Assembly (NCBI GenBank): GCA_902768125.1
Contig: CACXKA010000011.1
Coordinates: forward strand, 1-56,580
Source: an uncultured Bacteroidales bacterium
GTDB taxonomy: Bacteria > Bacteroidota > Bacteroidia > Bacteroidales > Bacteroidaceae
DNA: 56,580 bases
Reading direction: 5' to 3'
Numbering within the stretch: the first letter of the stretch is position 1; every line of letters starts with the position of its first letter. The position numbers and the translations under genes were made by a program. This document shows positions 1 through 9,397 of this stretch, piece by piece. Under the pieces are notes generated by a model, which made no database searches, had not been told where the DNA came from, and saw only the letters and a list, made by a program, of their open reading frames with translations.

Positions 1-321
1 AAGTGCTGCCAGCCGTAGGCTATTCTGAGTTGTCGGGCAAGGGCTGTTGAGCTTGCTTGAACAGAACTTGAATGAGAACTTAGAATGAGTGCTCGTAGAT
101 CCAGCAGCACCTCCAAGGGTTTTCGTGGTTTTTGTTTTTTCCGTCTTTTTCGGAATCTTTGACCTTGACTTAAAATCTCAAATCTCAAACCTCGAACCTT
201 TAATTCAACTTTTTATAACCAAATATCTAAAATTACTTTCATTTTCACACTATTAACAAATATTTTTAGTACAAATTGAAAGTTTTTTGATTTTTTCTGC
301 AACAAATTGAAATATTATTCA
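1..321. other. Intergenic region before gltB, no supported gene
   Basis: No gene can be supported here. One forward frame is open from the window edge to a stop at about 48-50 and could be the last codons of a gene lying outside the window. A minus-strand frame is also open to the edge for roughly 36 codons, but it has no convincing start. A short T-rich stretch follows, then a small heptamer repeat at 172-200 (units AATCTCA, AACCTCG). The AT-rich end leads into the gltB promoter. Confidence 0.5.
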
Positions 322-329
322 TACCTTTG
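322..329 (+). promoter_or_regulatory. Promoter -7 box upstream of gltB
   Basis: TACCTTTG is an exact match to the Bacteroidetes -7 consensus TAnnTTTG, about 80 bases before the gltB start. No clear TTTG lies at the usual 19-21 base spacing upstream, so the -33 element is weak or absent. Transcription should start near 336. Confidence 0.6.
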
Positions 330-408
330 CAGCCAAAATGACGGACGAAGCAGGAGTGAAGTCGAATTCATTTGAATATAAACACAAACAAGATAAATAG
401 AAAAGGAC

Positions 409-3400
409 ATGAAAAAAGGTAATTTTGGATTGTACAGCAAAGCCTATGAGCATGACGCTTGCGGTGTGGGTATGGTGGTCAACATTCATGGTGGCAAGAG
501 CCATGAGTTGGTGGACAATGCACTGAAGGTGTTGGAAAACATGGAGCATCGTGGAGCAGAGACGCGTGACAAGACAGGTGACGGCGCGGGCATCATGGTG
601 CAGATTCCTCATGAATTCATTCTTTTACAGGGTATCCCTGTGCCAGAGAAAGGAAAGTACGGCACGGGTCTGGTGTTCTTGCCTAAGCAGGAGAAGGAAC
701 AGCAGGGCATCCTGAGTGTGATGATTGAAGAGATTGAGCGTGAGGGTCTCACGCTGATGCACATGAGGGCGGTGCCAACGTGCCCAGAGGTGCTGGGTGT
801 GGGTGCCCGTGAGGTGGAACCTGACATCAAGCAGATTTTCGTCACAGGTGTGAGCGAGGATCAGGTGGAGACGTTTGACCGTATATTATATAAGGTACGC
901 AAGCGCATAGAGAACCGCGTGACGAACGAGGATTTCTATGTTTGTTCGTTGAGCAGCAAGAACATCATCTATAAGGGTATGTTGACGAGTGGACAGCTGA
1001 GACGCTATTTCCCCGACTTGTCAAGTCCCTATTTCACCAGTGGGTTGGCATTGGTTCACTCTCGATTCAGCACCAACACGTTCCCAACATGGAGTTTGGC
1101 GCAGCCTTTCCGTCTTTTGGCGCACAACGGCGAGATCAATACCATCCGTGGTAACCGCGGCTGGATGAAGGCGAGGGAGAGTGTGTTGAACAGTGAGGCT
1201 CTGGGCGACATCAAGGACATCCGTCCGATCGTGCAGGAGGGTATGAGTGACTCTGCCAGCCTCGACAACGTGTTTGAGTTCCTCACCATGAGCGGTCTGT
1301 CTTTGCCACAGGCAATGGCAATCCTCGTGCCTGAGAGCTTCAACGACAAGAACCCTATCAGCGAAGACCTGAAGGCGTTCTACGAGTATCATTCCATCCT
1401 GATGGAGCCTTGGGACGGTCCTGCGGCTCTGCTGTTCTCTGACGGACGTTATGCGGGTGGTATGCTCGACAGAAACGGATTGCGCCCCAGCCGTTACACG
1501 ATTACGAAGAACGGCATGATGGTCGTGGCAAGTGAAGTGGGTGTGATGGACTTCGAACCTAGTGATGTGGTGAGCAAGGGACGCTTGCAGCCTGGTAAGA
1601 TTCTGCTCATTGACACGCAGGAGGGCAAGATTTACTATGACGGAGAAATCAAGGAGCAGTTGGCGAAGGCTCATCCTTACCGCGAATGGCTGAACACCAA
1701 CCGCATCCAGCTGGAGAAGCTGAAGAGTGGTCGCAAGGTGGAGAATGGCGTGGAGAACTACGAACGCAAGCTCATCAACTTCGGTTTCGGACAGGAAGAT
1801 ATCGACAAGACGGTGGTGCCTATGGCTACAGCAGGTCAGGAACCTGTGGCAGCAATGGGCAACGACACGCCGCTGGCTGTCATCAGCGACCGTCCCCAGA
1901 TTTTCTTCAACTACTTCCGACAGCAGTTTGCGCAGGTGACCAACCCTGCCATTGACCCAATCCGTGAGGAATTGGTGATGAGTCTGACGGAGTATATCGG
2001 TGCTGTGGGCACCAATATCCTGACGCCTGATGCTTCCAACTGCAAGATGGTGCGTCTGCCACAACCTGTGCTGACGAACACGCAGTTGGATATTCTTTGC
2101 AATATCCGCTACAAGGGTTTCAAGACCAAGAAGCTTGCGATGCTCTTCGACATTGAGAAGGGTGCCAGCGGACTCCGACAGGCCATTGAGGACTTGTGCA
2201 AGGAGGCTGAGGCAAGTGTGGATGAGGGTGTGAACTACATCATCCTCTCTGATAGAGACATCGACGAGAAGCGTGCCGCCATCCCAAGCCTTTTGGCTGT
2301 GAGTGCAGTGCATCATTACCTCATCAGTGTGCAGAAGCGCGTACAGACGGCGCTGATTGTGGAGAGTGGTGAAATCCGTGAGGTGATGCATGCTGCCTTG
2401 CTGTTGGGTTATGGTGCCAGTGCCATCTGTCCTTATATGACGTTTGCCGTACTGGATGACCTCGTGAAGAAGCACAAGATTCAGGAGGATTACAACACGG
2501 CGGAGGCTCACTACATCAAGGCGGTGGACAAGGGTCTGAAGAAGATTATGTCGAAGATGGGTATCTCAACCATCCGTTCTTATCGTGGTGCGAAGATTTT
2601 CGAGAGCATCGGTTTGAGCGAAGACCTCCTGAGACGCTATTTCGGCACCGAGGTGAGCACCATTGGCGGTATCGGTCTGAAGGATATCGCAAGGGATGCC
2701 ATCCGTCTGCACGACGAGGCATTCAAACCTGCTGAAATCAATGAGATTCTGCCTAACAACGGACAGTTCTCTTATCGCAAGGACGGTATCCTCCACGCTT
2801 GGAACCCCGACACGATTGCCAACCTGCAGATTGCCACTCGTCTGGGCTCTTACAAGAAGTTTCAGGAGTGGGAGAAGATGGTGGACCAGAAGGAGAAGCC
2901 TATCTTCATCCGCGACTTCTTCGGTTGGAAGAGGGCTGCCAAGCCTACACCGATTGACGAGGTGGAATCAGTGGAGAGCATCGTGAAGCATTTCGTGACG
3001 GGTGCGATGAGTTTCGGTGCCCTGAGCATTGAGGCACACGAGGCATTGGCACTCGCGATGAACAAACTCGGCACTCGCAGCAACACGGGTGAGGGTGGTG
3101 AGGACAACGAACGTTACCACACAGAAGTGGACGGTGTGTCGCTCAGCAGCAAGACCAAGCAGATTGCCAGCGGTCGTTTCGGTGTCACTGCCGAATATCT
3201 GGTGAATGCTGAAGAAATACAAATCAAGGTGGCACAGGGAGCCAAGCCTGGTGAGGGCGGTCAGCTGCCTGGTTTCAAGGTGAACAAGATCATTGCCAAG
3301 ACGCGTAACGCCATTCCTGGCATCAGCCTGATTTCTCCTCCACCACATCATGATATCTACAGTATCGAGGATTTGGCACAGTTGATTTTCGACCTGAAGA

Positions 3401-4899
3401 ACATCAACCCAACCGCTGCCGTCAGCGTGAAGCTCGTGGCAGAGAGTGGTGTGGGCACGATTGCCGCAGGTGTGGCAAAGGCAAAGGCAGACCTCATCGT
3501 CATCAGTGGTGCTGAAGGTGGTACGGGTGCCAGCCCTGCTTCTTCTATGCGCTTTGCCGGTATCAGCCCTGAGATTGGTTTGGCTGAGACGCAGCAGACG
3601 CTGGTGATGAACGGATTGAGAAATCAGGTTCGTTTGCAGACCGATGGTCAGTTGAAGACTGCCAAGGATGTGATCATCATGGCTATGCTGGGTGCCGACG
3701 AGTTCTCATTCGGTACGTTGCCGCTCATTGTGCTGGGTTGTGTGATGATGCGCAAGTGTAACACCAACACCTGTCCTGTGGGTGTGGCTACGCAGGACGA
3801 GACGCTGCGTCAGCGATTCAGAGGAAAGTCTGACTATGTGGTCAACTTCTTCACGTTCATTGCCCAGCAGGTGCGTGAATACCTCGCAGAGATAGGCGTG
3901 AAACACCTCAAGGACATCATCGGTCACACCGAGTTGATTGAGATGCACACCGAGAATGCCACCGACAAGCAGAAGACCATCGACTTCGCACGCCTGTTGC
4001 ACAAGCCAGAGACCGATAAACCGCTCTTCTGGGATCGTGGTCAGTTCACGAAAGTGACGGGTGTGAAGGATGAAGATATCATTCAGGCAGCTGCACCAGC
4101 GATTGAGCAGAAGGAAGAGGTGAGCCTCGACTATGCCATCCGCAACACCGACCGTGCTGTGGGTACGATGCTCTCAGGTGTGATTGCCAAGAAATATGGA
4201 GAGGCAGGACTTCCTGACGGAACTGTTCGCCTGAAGTTCAAGGGTTCGGCTGGTCAGTCATTCGGTGCCTTCGCAGTGAAGGGTCTGGACATCCGTCTGG
4301 AAGGTGAGGCCAACGACTACTTCGGCAAGGGACTCTCAGGTGGTCGCATCAGCATCATGCCACCTGTCCGCAGAAGTGCTGACTTCGTGGCTGAGGACAA
4401 CATCATCGCCGGCAACACGGGTCTGTATGGTGCCACCAGTGGTGAGCTGTATGTGAATGGTCGTGTGGGTGAACGCTTCGCTGTCCGTAACTCTGGTGCC
4501 ATCGCCGTTGTGGAAGGTGCCGGTGACCACTGTTGCGAGTATATGACTGGCGGTCGTGTCGTCGTGCTCGGCAAGACGGGTAGAAACTTTGCCGCTGGTA
4601 TGAGTGGTGGTGTGGCTTATGTGTATGACCGCGATCACACCTTCGACTACTTCTGCAACATGGATATGGTGGAACTGAGCCTCGTGGAGGACAGCGTGAG
4701 CCGCAAGGAACTGCTCGAACTCATCCGTCAGCACTATCTCCACACAGGCAGTGCCCTCGCAGGAAGGATGCTCGACGACTGGAACCGCTATGTGGAAGAC
4801 TTCATCCAGGTGGTGCCAATCGAGTACAAGCGTGTGCTGCAGGAAGAGCAGATGGCGAAACTGCAACAGAAGATTGCCGACATGCAGCGTGACTATTAA
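409..4899 (+). CDS. gltB: Glutamate synthase, large subunit
   Basis: The 1496-residue product is the full-length alpha subunit of NADPH-dependent glutamate synthase. It hydrolyses glutamine and passes the ammonia to 2-oxoglutarate to make glutamate in the cytoplasm. The class II amidotransferase nucleophile is Cys18 in HDACGVGM, so a 17-residue propeptide is expected to be removed. The central and FMN-binding barrel domains follow, with the motif GEGGQLPGFKVNK and the 3Fe-4S cysteines 1111, 1117 and 1122 (CVMMRKCNTNTCPVG). A GXGXG beta-helix domain forms the C-terminus. The start at 409 sits 6 bases after an AAAAGGAC stretch and gives the expected N-terminus. It is the first gene of a unit with gltD, 33 bases downstream. 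Confidence 0.97.
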   Translation: MKKGNFGLYSKAYEHDACGVGMVVNIHGGKSHELVDNALKVLENMEHRGAETRDKTGDGAGIMVQIPHEFILLQGIPVPEKGKYGTGLVFLPKQEKEQQGILSVMIEEIEREGLTLMHMRAVPTCPEVLGVGAREVEPDIKQIFVTGVSEDQVETFDRILYKVRKRIENRVTNEDFYVCSLSSKNIIYKGMLTSGQLRRYFPDLSSPYFTSGLALVHSRFSTNTFPTWSLAQPFRLLAHNGEINTIRGNRGWMKARESVLNSEALGDIKDIRPIVQEGMSDSASLDNVFEFLTMSGLSLPQAMAILVPESFNDKNPISEDLKAFYEYHSILMEPWDGPAALLFSDGRYAGGMLDRNGLRPSRYTITKNGMMVVASEVGVMDFEPSDVVSKGRLQPGKILLIDTQEGKIYYDGEIKEQLAKAHPYREWLNTNRIQLEKLKSGRKVENGVENYERKLINFGFGQEDIDKTVVPMATAGQEPVAAMGNDTPLAVISDRPQIFFNYFRQQFAQVTNPAIDPIREELVMSLTEYIGAVGTNILTPDASNCKMVRLPQPVLTNTQLDILCNIRYKGFKTKKLAMLFDIEKGASGLRQAIEDLCKEAEASVDEGVNYIILSDRDIDEKRAAIPSLLAVSAVHHYLISVQKRVQTALIVESGEIREVMHAALLLGYGASAICPYMTFAVLDDLVKKHKIQEDYNTAEAHYIKAVDKGLKKIMSKMGISTIRSYRGAKIFESIGLSEDLLRRYFGTEVSTIGGIGLKDIARDAIRLHDEAFKPAEINEILPNNGQFSYRKDGILHAWNPDTIANLQIATRLGSYKKFQEWEKMVDQKEKPIFIRDFFGWKRAAKPTPIDEVESVESIVKHFVTGAMSFGALSIEAHEALALAMNKLGTRSNTGEGGEDNERYHTEVDGVSLSSKTKQIASGRFGVTAEYLVNAEEIQIKVAQGAKPGEGGQLPGFKVNKIIAKTRNAIPGISLISPPPHHDIYSIEDLAQLIFDLKNINPTAAVSVKLVAESGVGTIAAGVAKAKADLIVISGAEGGTGASPASSMRFAGISPEIGLAETQQTLVMNGLRNQVRLQTDGQLKTAKDVIIMAMLGADEFSFGTLPLIVLGCVMMRKCNTNTCPVGVATQDETLRQRFRGKSDYVVNFFTFIAQQVREYLAEIGVKHLKDIIGHTELIEMHTENATDKQKTIDFARLLHKPETDKPLFWDRGQFTKVTGVKDEDIIQAAAPAIEQKEEVSLDYAIRNTDRAVGTMLSGVIAKKYGEAGLPDGTVRLKFKGSAGQSFGAFAVKGLDIRLEGEANDYFGKGLSGGRISIMPPVRRSADFVAEDNIIAGNTGLYGATSGELYVNGRVGERFAVRNSGAIAVVEGAGDHCCEYMTGGRVVVLGKTGRNFAAGMSGGVAYVYDRDHTFDYFCNMDMVELSLVEDSVSRKELLELIRQHYLHTGSALAGRMLDDWNRYVEDFIQVVPIEYKRVLQEEQMAKLQQKIADMQRDY

Positions 4900-4932
4900 A
4901 CCTCATCAATCAACTATAATATAGAAAAGAAA

Positions 4933-6276
4933 ATGGGAAATCCAAAAGCATTTCTGACTGTGCCTCGTAAGGAGGCTGGTTATCGCCCCATCAACGACCG
5001 TATTCATGACTTTGGTGAGGTGGAACAGACACTGAACACAAAAGACCGACAGGAGCAGGCAAGCCGTTGTATGGATTGCGGTGTGCCTTTCTGCCACTGG
5101 GCTTGTCCGCTGGGCAACAAAGACCCTGAATGGAACGACGCCCTCTATCGTGGCGAATGGGAAACTGCCTACAAGCTCCTGAAGAAGACCAATCCTTTCC
5201 CTGAATTCACAGGACGTATCTGCCCTGCTCTCTGTGAGAAAGCGTGTGTGCTCTATCTCACCACAGGCGATGCGGTGACGAACCGTGAGAACGAATGTGC
5301 CATCGCTGAGCGAGCTTTCCAAGAGGGTTATGTGACCATCGAAAGTCCAAAGAGGAACGGCAAGAAGGTGGCTGTCATCGGTAGTGGACCTGCAGGTCTC
5401 TCTACAGCCAACGCTCTCAACTACATGGGTTACGAGGTGACGGTCTTCGAGAAGAATGAAGCTGCTGGCGGTTTGCTCCGCTATGGCATCCCCAACTTCA
5501 AGCTGAACAAGAAAATCATCGATAGAAGAATCAACGTGATGGAGCAGGAAGGCGTGAAGTTTGTCTATAACTCTGAGTTTTCCGATATTTCCAAGTTTGC
5601 CGACTTCGATGCTGTGGTCATTGCCACCGGTACGCCTACCGCTCGTGACTTGAAAGCACCAGGTCGTGAACTCAAGGGTATCCATCTTGCCCTCGAACTG
5701 CTTTCCCAGCAGAACCGCGTGTTGGCAGGTATGGAATTCTCGAAAGATGAACGCATTTCCGCCAAGGGCAAGGATGTTCTTGTGATTGGTGGTGGCGATA
5801 CGGGTTCTGACTGTATCGGTACGGCACATCGTCAGGGTTGCAAGAGTGTCACCCAGATTGAGATCATGCCGAAGCCTCCAGTGGGTCACAATCCCAACAC
5901 ACCTTGGCCGAACTGGCCAGTCATCCTCAAGACCACTTCGTCGCACGAGGAAGGTTGTACCCGTCGTTGGAACATCAACACGTTGGAGTTCTTGGGCGAA
6001 AATGGCAAGGTGACAGGTGTGCGTGTGCAGCCTATCGACTGGAAACCTAACCCAGAAGGTGGTCGTCCGCTGATGGTGGAAGCTGGTGAACCCGAAATCA
6101 TCAAAGCAGATCTCGTGCTCTTGGCAATGGGCTTCTTGAAACCCGAACATCCTGAATACCCCGAGAACGTCTTCATCTGTGGTGATGCTGCCAATGGTGC
6201 ATCCCTCGTCGTGAGAGCCATCGCCTCAGGACGCAAGACAGCAGAAGCTGTGGATAGCTACCTCAAGAACAAATAG
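4933..6276 (+). CDS. gltD: Glutamate synthase, small subunit
   Basis: This 447-residue protein is the beta subunit that takes electrons from NADPH and feeds them to GltB through FAD and iron-sulfur clusters. Cysteines 46, 49, 54 and 58 (CMDCGVPFCHWAC) form the first N-terminal 4Fe-4S site, and CPALCEKAC forms the second. The FAD-binding loop is GSGPAGLSTA and the NADPH-binding loop is GGGDTGSDC. The length is usual for the family. It directly follows gltB in the same direction, so the two are almost certainly cotranscribed as one enzyme operon. Confidence 0.97.
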   Translation: MGNPKAFLTVPRKEAGYRPINDRIHDFGEVEQTLNTKDRQEQASRCMDCGVPFCHWACPLGNKDPEWNDALYRGEWETAYKLLKKTNPFPEFTGRICPALCEKACVLYLTTGDAVTNRENECAIAERAFQEGYVTIESPKRNGKKVAVIGSGPAGLSTANALNYMGYEVTVFEKNEAAGGLLRYGIPNFKLNKKIIDRRINVMEQEGVKFVYNSEFSDISKFADFDAVVIATGTPTARDLKAPGRELKGIHLALELLSQQNRVLAGMEFSKDERISAKGKDVLVIGGGDTGSDCIGTAHRQGCKSVTQIEIMPKPPVGHNPNTPWPNWPVILKTTSSHEEGCTRRWNINTLEFLGENGKVTGVRVQPIDWKPNPEGGRPLMVEAGEPEIIKADLVLLAMGFLKPEHPEYPENVFICGDAANGASLVVRAIASGRKTAEAVDSYLKNK

Positions 6277-6303
6277 TAAATCGTAAATCGTCCAATCGTA
6301 AAT
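6277..6303. repeat. Short heptamer repeat between gltD and dapL
   Basis: Units of TAAATCG occur twice in a row, then an 8-base variant and a partial third copy (TAAAT). The repeat starts at the base after the gltD stop codon and fills most of the gap to dapL. It belongs to the window-wide family of short intergenic repeats. Confidence 0.6.
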
Positions 6304-6309
6304 ATATTC

Positions 6310-7494
6310 ATGATTCGCACAAACACCAACTATCAGCAACTTTCCCAGCGTTATCTCTTTGCCGAGATTGCGCAGCAGGTGAACGAATATAAAGCTCAGC
6401 ATCCTGACGCCAACCTCATTCGTCTTGGTATCGGTGATGTGACCCGACCTCTGCCCGATGCAGCCATTCAAGCGATGCACCGTGCCGTAGATGAATGTGC
6501 CAACGGAAAGACGTTCCGCGGGTATGGTCCTGAGCATGGTTACGATTTTCTGATTGATGCCATCATTGCTCACGACTTCCAGCCCCGAGGCATCCAACTC
6601 GACCGTGAGGAAGTGTTCATCAGCGATGGCGCGAAGAGCGACACGGGCAACATCGGCGACATCCTTTCCACCGACAACCTCGTAGGTATCACCGACCCCG
6701 TCTATCCTGTGTATGTGGATACCAACATCATGGCTGGACGGAAACTCACTTACATCCCTTGTCATGCAGGCAACGGCTTTACGGGTGATATTCCAACGGA
6801 ACATCTCGACATCATCTATCTCTGCTATCCCAACAACCCAACAGGTGCCGTCATCACAAAAGAGAAACTGGCGCAGTGGGTAGCTTACGCAAGGGAGAAC
6901 GAGGCACTCATCCTGTATGATTCTGCCTACGAAGCTTTCATCCAAGACGATACTCTGCCTCATTCCATCTATGAGATTGAAGGGGCGAAGGAATGTGCGA
7001 TTGAGTTCCGCAGCTTCTCCAAGACGGCAGGATTCACGGGTGTTCGTTGTGGCTACACCGTTATCCCCAAGGAACTGAAAGGTGCTGACGGAACCAGCCT
7101 CAATGCGCTTTGGAACCGTCGTCAGTGCAGCAAGTTTAATGGTGCCAGCTATATCTCTCAGCGAGGTGCGGAAGCTATCTTCACGCCCGAAGGTCAGCGT
7201 CAGGTGCGCACCACGATTCAGCACTATATGAAGAATGCCCAGTTCATTCGCGAGAGTCTTGCTTTCGATGGATTGACGGTGTATGGCGGAGAGCATTCTC
7301 CTTACATATGGGTTTCAACTCCTGAGGGCGAAGACTCCTGGCACTTCTTCCATCGCCTGCTCACCGATGCCAATGTGGTCGTCACTCCAGGCGAAGGATT
7401 TGGCACTCACGGAGAAGGCTATGTGCGCATCACTGCCTTCGGCACGTGGGAGAACAGCCTCGAAGCAATGGAACGCATCAAAAAGATATTGTAA
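6310..7494 (+). CDS. dapL: LL-diaminopimelate aminotransferase
   Basis: This 394-residue class I/II aminotransferase converts tetrahydrodipicolinate directly to LL-diaminopimelate with glutamate as amino donor, bypassing the acylated steps of lysine and cell-wall diaminopimelate synthesis. The PLP lysine is K238 in [12 protein letters not shown]. The N-terminal [14 protein letters not shown] and the [12 protein letters not shown] stretch are typical of DapL rather than of aspartate aminotransferases. Its amino donor is the product of the upstream gltBD genes. DapF, which acts on its product, is encoded on the opposite strand about 3.5 kb downstream. Confidence 0.93.
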   Translation: MIRTNTNYQQLSQRYLFAEIAQQVNEYKAQHPDANLIRLGIGDVTRPLPDAAIQAMHRAVDECANGKTFRGYGPEHGYDFLIDAIIAHDFQPRGIQLDREEVFISDGAKSDTGNIGDILSTDNLVGITDPVYPVYVDTNIMAGRKLTYIPCHAGNGFTGDIPTEHLDIIYLCYPNNPTGAVITKEKLAQWVAYARENEALILYDSAYEAFIQDDTLPHSIYEIEGAKECAIEFRSFSKTAGFTGVRCGYTVIPKELKGADGTSLNALWNRRQCSKFNGASYISQRGAEAIFTPEGQRQVRTTIQHYMKNAQFIRESLAFDGLTVYGGEHSPYIWVSTPEGEDSWHFFHRLLTDANVVVTPGEGFGTHGEGYVRITAFGTWENSLEAMERIKKIL

Positions 7495-7496
7495 AA

Positions 7497-7558
7497 CTTC
7501 AACTCTTCAATTCTTCAACTCTTCAATTCTTCAATTTTTCAACTCTTCAATTCTTCAA
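7497..7558. repeat. Octamer repeat before the PurF-like gene
   Basis: Seven to eight tandem units of TTCAACTC, TTCAATTC and TTCAATTT follow one another with a period of 8. The array begins 3 bases after the dapL stop and ends 4 bases before the GTG start of the next gene. It therefore occupies the place where a ribosome binding site would be. Confidence 0.8.
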
Positions 7559-7562
7559 AAAC

Positions 7563-9395
7563 GTGGAACCTCTCAAGCATGAATGTGGCGTTGCAATGAT
7601 TCGCCTCCTGAAGCCCCTCAGCTACTATCAAGAGAAGTACGGCACCTCGACCTATGGTCTCAATAAGCTCTACCTCCTGATGGAGAAACAGCACAACCGA
7701 GGACAGGAGGGTGCGGGTATCGCCTGCACCAACCTCCATGCGAATCCTGGTGAAGAATATATGTTCCGCGAACGTGCGCTTGGCAGCGGTGCCATCACCG
7801 AAATCTTCAGCAAGGTGGGGGAGAACGGATGGAATGAGGCTCAGATTTACATGGGTCATCTCCGCTATTCCACCACAGGCAAGAGCGGTTTGGCTCACGT
7901 GCATCCTTTCATGCGTCGCAACAACTGGAGAGCCAAGAACCTCTGTCTGTGTGGCAACTTCAACCTCACCAACGTGGATGAGGTGTTTGATGAGATCACT
8001 GCCAAAGGTCAGCATCCTCGTATCTATAACGACACCTACATCATGCTGGAGTTGATGGGACATCGTCTGGACAGAGAGAGTGAACGCCTCTACAATATCG
8101 CCAATGTGCAGGGATTGACAGGCACCGACCTGACGCAATACATCGAGGACAACATTGATATCACGAATATCCTGCGCACGTCCACTCCGCTTTTCGATGG
8201 CGGCTATGTGCTGTGTGGATTCACGGGAAGTGGTGAGATGTTTTCTATGCGTGACCCTTGGGGCATCCGTCCTGCTTTCTGGTATCAGGATGATGAGGTG
8301 TTGGTGGTGGCGTCGGAACGTCCGGTTATCCAAACCACTTTCGACTTGAGTACCGACAGCATTCACGAATTGCTGCCTGGTCAGGCACTCACCATCCACA
8401 AGAACGGTAATGTGGCGCTCACGCAGATTCTTCCACCAAAGGGCAACCACGCTTGTTCTTTCGAGCGCATCTATTTCAGTCGAGGCAGCGATCGCGACAT
8501 CTATCAGGAGAGAAAAGCATTGGGTGAACAACTCACACCTCAGATTGACAAAGCCATCGACGGAGATTTGGAACACACGGTGTTCAGCTATGTGCCCAAC
8601 ACCGCAGAAGTGGCTTTCTACGGAATGCTCGACGGATTCAAGAAACAGCTCAACGAGCAAAAGGTGGAACAACTGTTCCGTCTGACACAGCAGCATCGTC
8701 CCACGAGGGAGGAGCTGCGTGCCATCCTTCATAACTATATCCGAAGCGAGAAGGTTGCCATCAAGGATATCAAGCTCCGCACCTTCATCACGGAAGGAAA
8801 CCAGCGCAATGACCTTGCCGCTCACGTATACGATATCACTTACGGCTCTTTGAGACCTTATGTGGATAATCTCGTCATCATCGACGATTCCATTGTGCGA
8901 GGCACCACCCTCCGCGAGAGTATCATCCGCATCCTCGACCGACTGCACCCTAAGAAGATGGTGCTCGTCAGTTCCTGTCCGCAAGTGCGTTATCCTGACT
9001 ACTACGGCATCGATATGTCCCATTTGGATGAGTTCATCGCCTTCCGTGCTGCCGTTGCGCTTCACATCGAACGGGGTGACTGGCAAATCTTGCACGATAT
9101 CTATCGGAAATGTGTGGAGCAGCAATCGTTGCCTGCCGAGAAGATGGTTAACTACGTCAAGGAAATCTATCGACCTTTCAGCACAGACGAGATTTCGGAG
9201 AAGATGCTCGAACTCCTCCGTCCCGAGGGAATGACCACTCCGATGCAACTCGTCTTCCAATCGCTCGAAGGACTTCATCATGCCTGTCCTCACCATCCAG
9301 GTGATTGGTACTTCAGTGGCAACTATCCCACGGCAGGTGGTGTGCGACTGGTCAATCAGGCATACATCAATTGGTACGAACAAAACTATAAATAA
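7563..9395 (+). CDS. purF: Divergent PurF-like amidophosphoribosyltransferase
   Basis: The protein has an N-terminal class II glutamine amidotransferase domain and a C-terminal phosphoribosyltransferase domain. The PRPP-binding motif is intact (VIIDDSIVRGTTLRES). The GTG at 7563 is chosen as start because it places the nucleophile at Cys8 (LKHECGVAM). The next ATG, at 7599, would remove that cysteine. At 610 residues it is about 100 longer than common PurF, and several signature stretches differ: VPNTAE stands where VPDSG is usual, and RYPDYYG where RYPCVYG is usual. The first step of purine synthesis is the natural guess, but a separate canonical PurF may exist elsewhere and this copy could have a specialised substrate. 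It ends 2 bases before pyrG. Confidence 0.82.
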   Translation: MEPLKHECGVAMIRLLKPLSYYQEKYGTSTYGLNKLYLLMEKQHNRGQEGAGIACTNLHANPGEEYMFRERALGSGAITEIFSKVGENGWNEAQIYMGHLRYSTTGKSGLAHVHPFMRRNNWRAKNLCLCGNFNLTNVDEVFDEITAKGQHPRIYNDTYIMLELMGHRLDRESERLYNIANVQGLTGTDLTQYIEDNIDITNILRTSTPLFDGGYVLCGFTGSGEMFSMRDPWGIRPAFWYQDDEVLVVASERPVIQTTFDLSTDSIHELLPGQALTIHKNGNVALTQILPPKGNHACSFERIYFSRGSDRDIYQERKALGEQLTPQIDKAIDGDLEHTVFSYVPNTAEVAFYGMLDGFKKQLNEQKVEQLFRLTQQHRPTREELRAILHNYIRSEKVAIKDIKLRTFITEGNQRNDLAAHVYDITYGSLRPYVDNLVIIDDSIVRGTTLRESIIRILDRLHPKKMVLVSSCPQVRYPDYYGIDMSHLDEFIAFRAAVALHIERGDWQILHDIYRKCVEQQSLPAEKMVNYVKEIYRPFSTDEISEKMLELLRPEGMTTPMQLVFQSLEGLHHACPHHPGDWYFSGNYPTAGGVRLVNQAYINWYEQNYK

Positions 9396-9397
9396 CT

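Noticed and set aside
338-400. A 20-codon frame ending 8 bases before gltB
   Set aside because: It starts within a few bases of the predicted transcription start, so it would hardly have a leader, and its composition shows no clear bias.
1021-2511. A 496-codon minus-strand open frame inside gltB
   Set aside because: It is the antisense shadow of gltB: His/Leu/Arg-rich, no recognisable domain, no promoter box.
7539-9383. A 614-codon minus-strand open frame opposite the PurF-like gene
   Set aside because: The sense strand carries clear amidotransferase and PRPP motifs; the antisense product has none.
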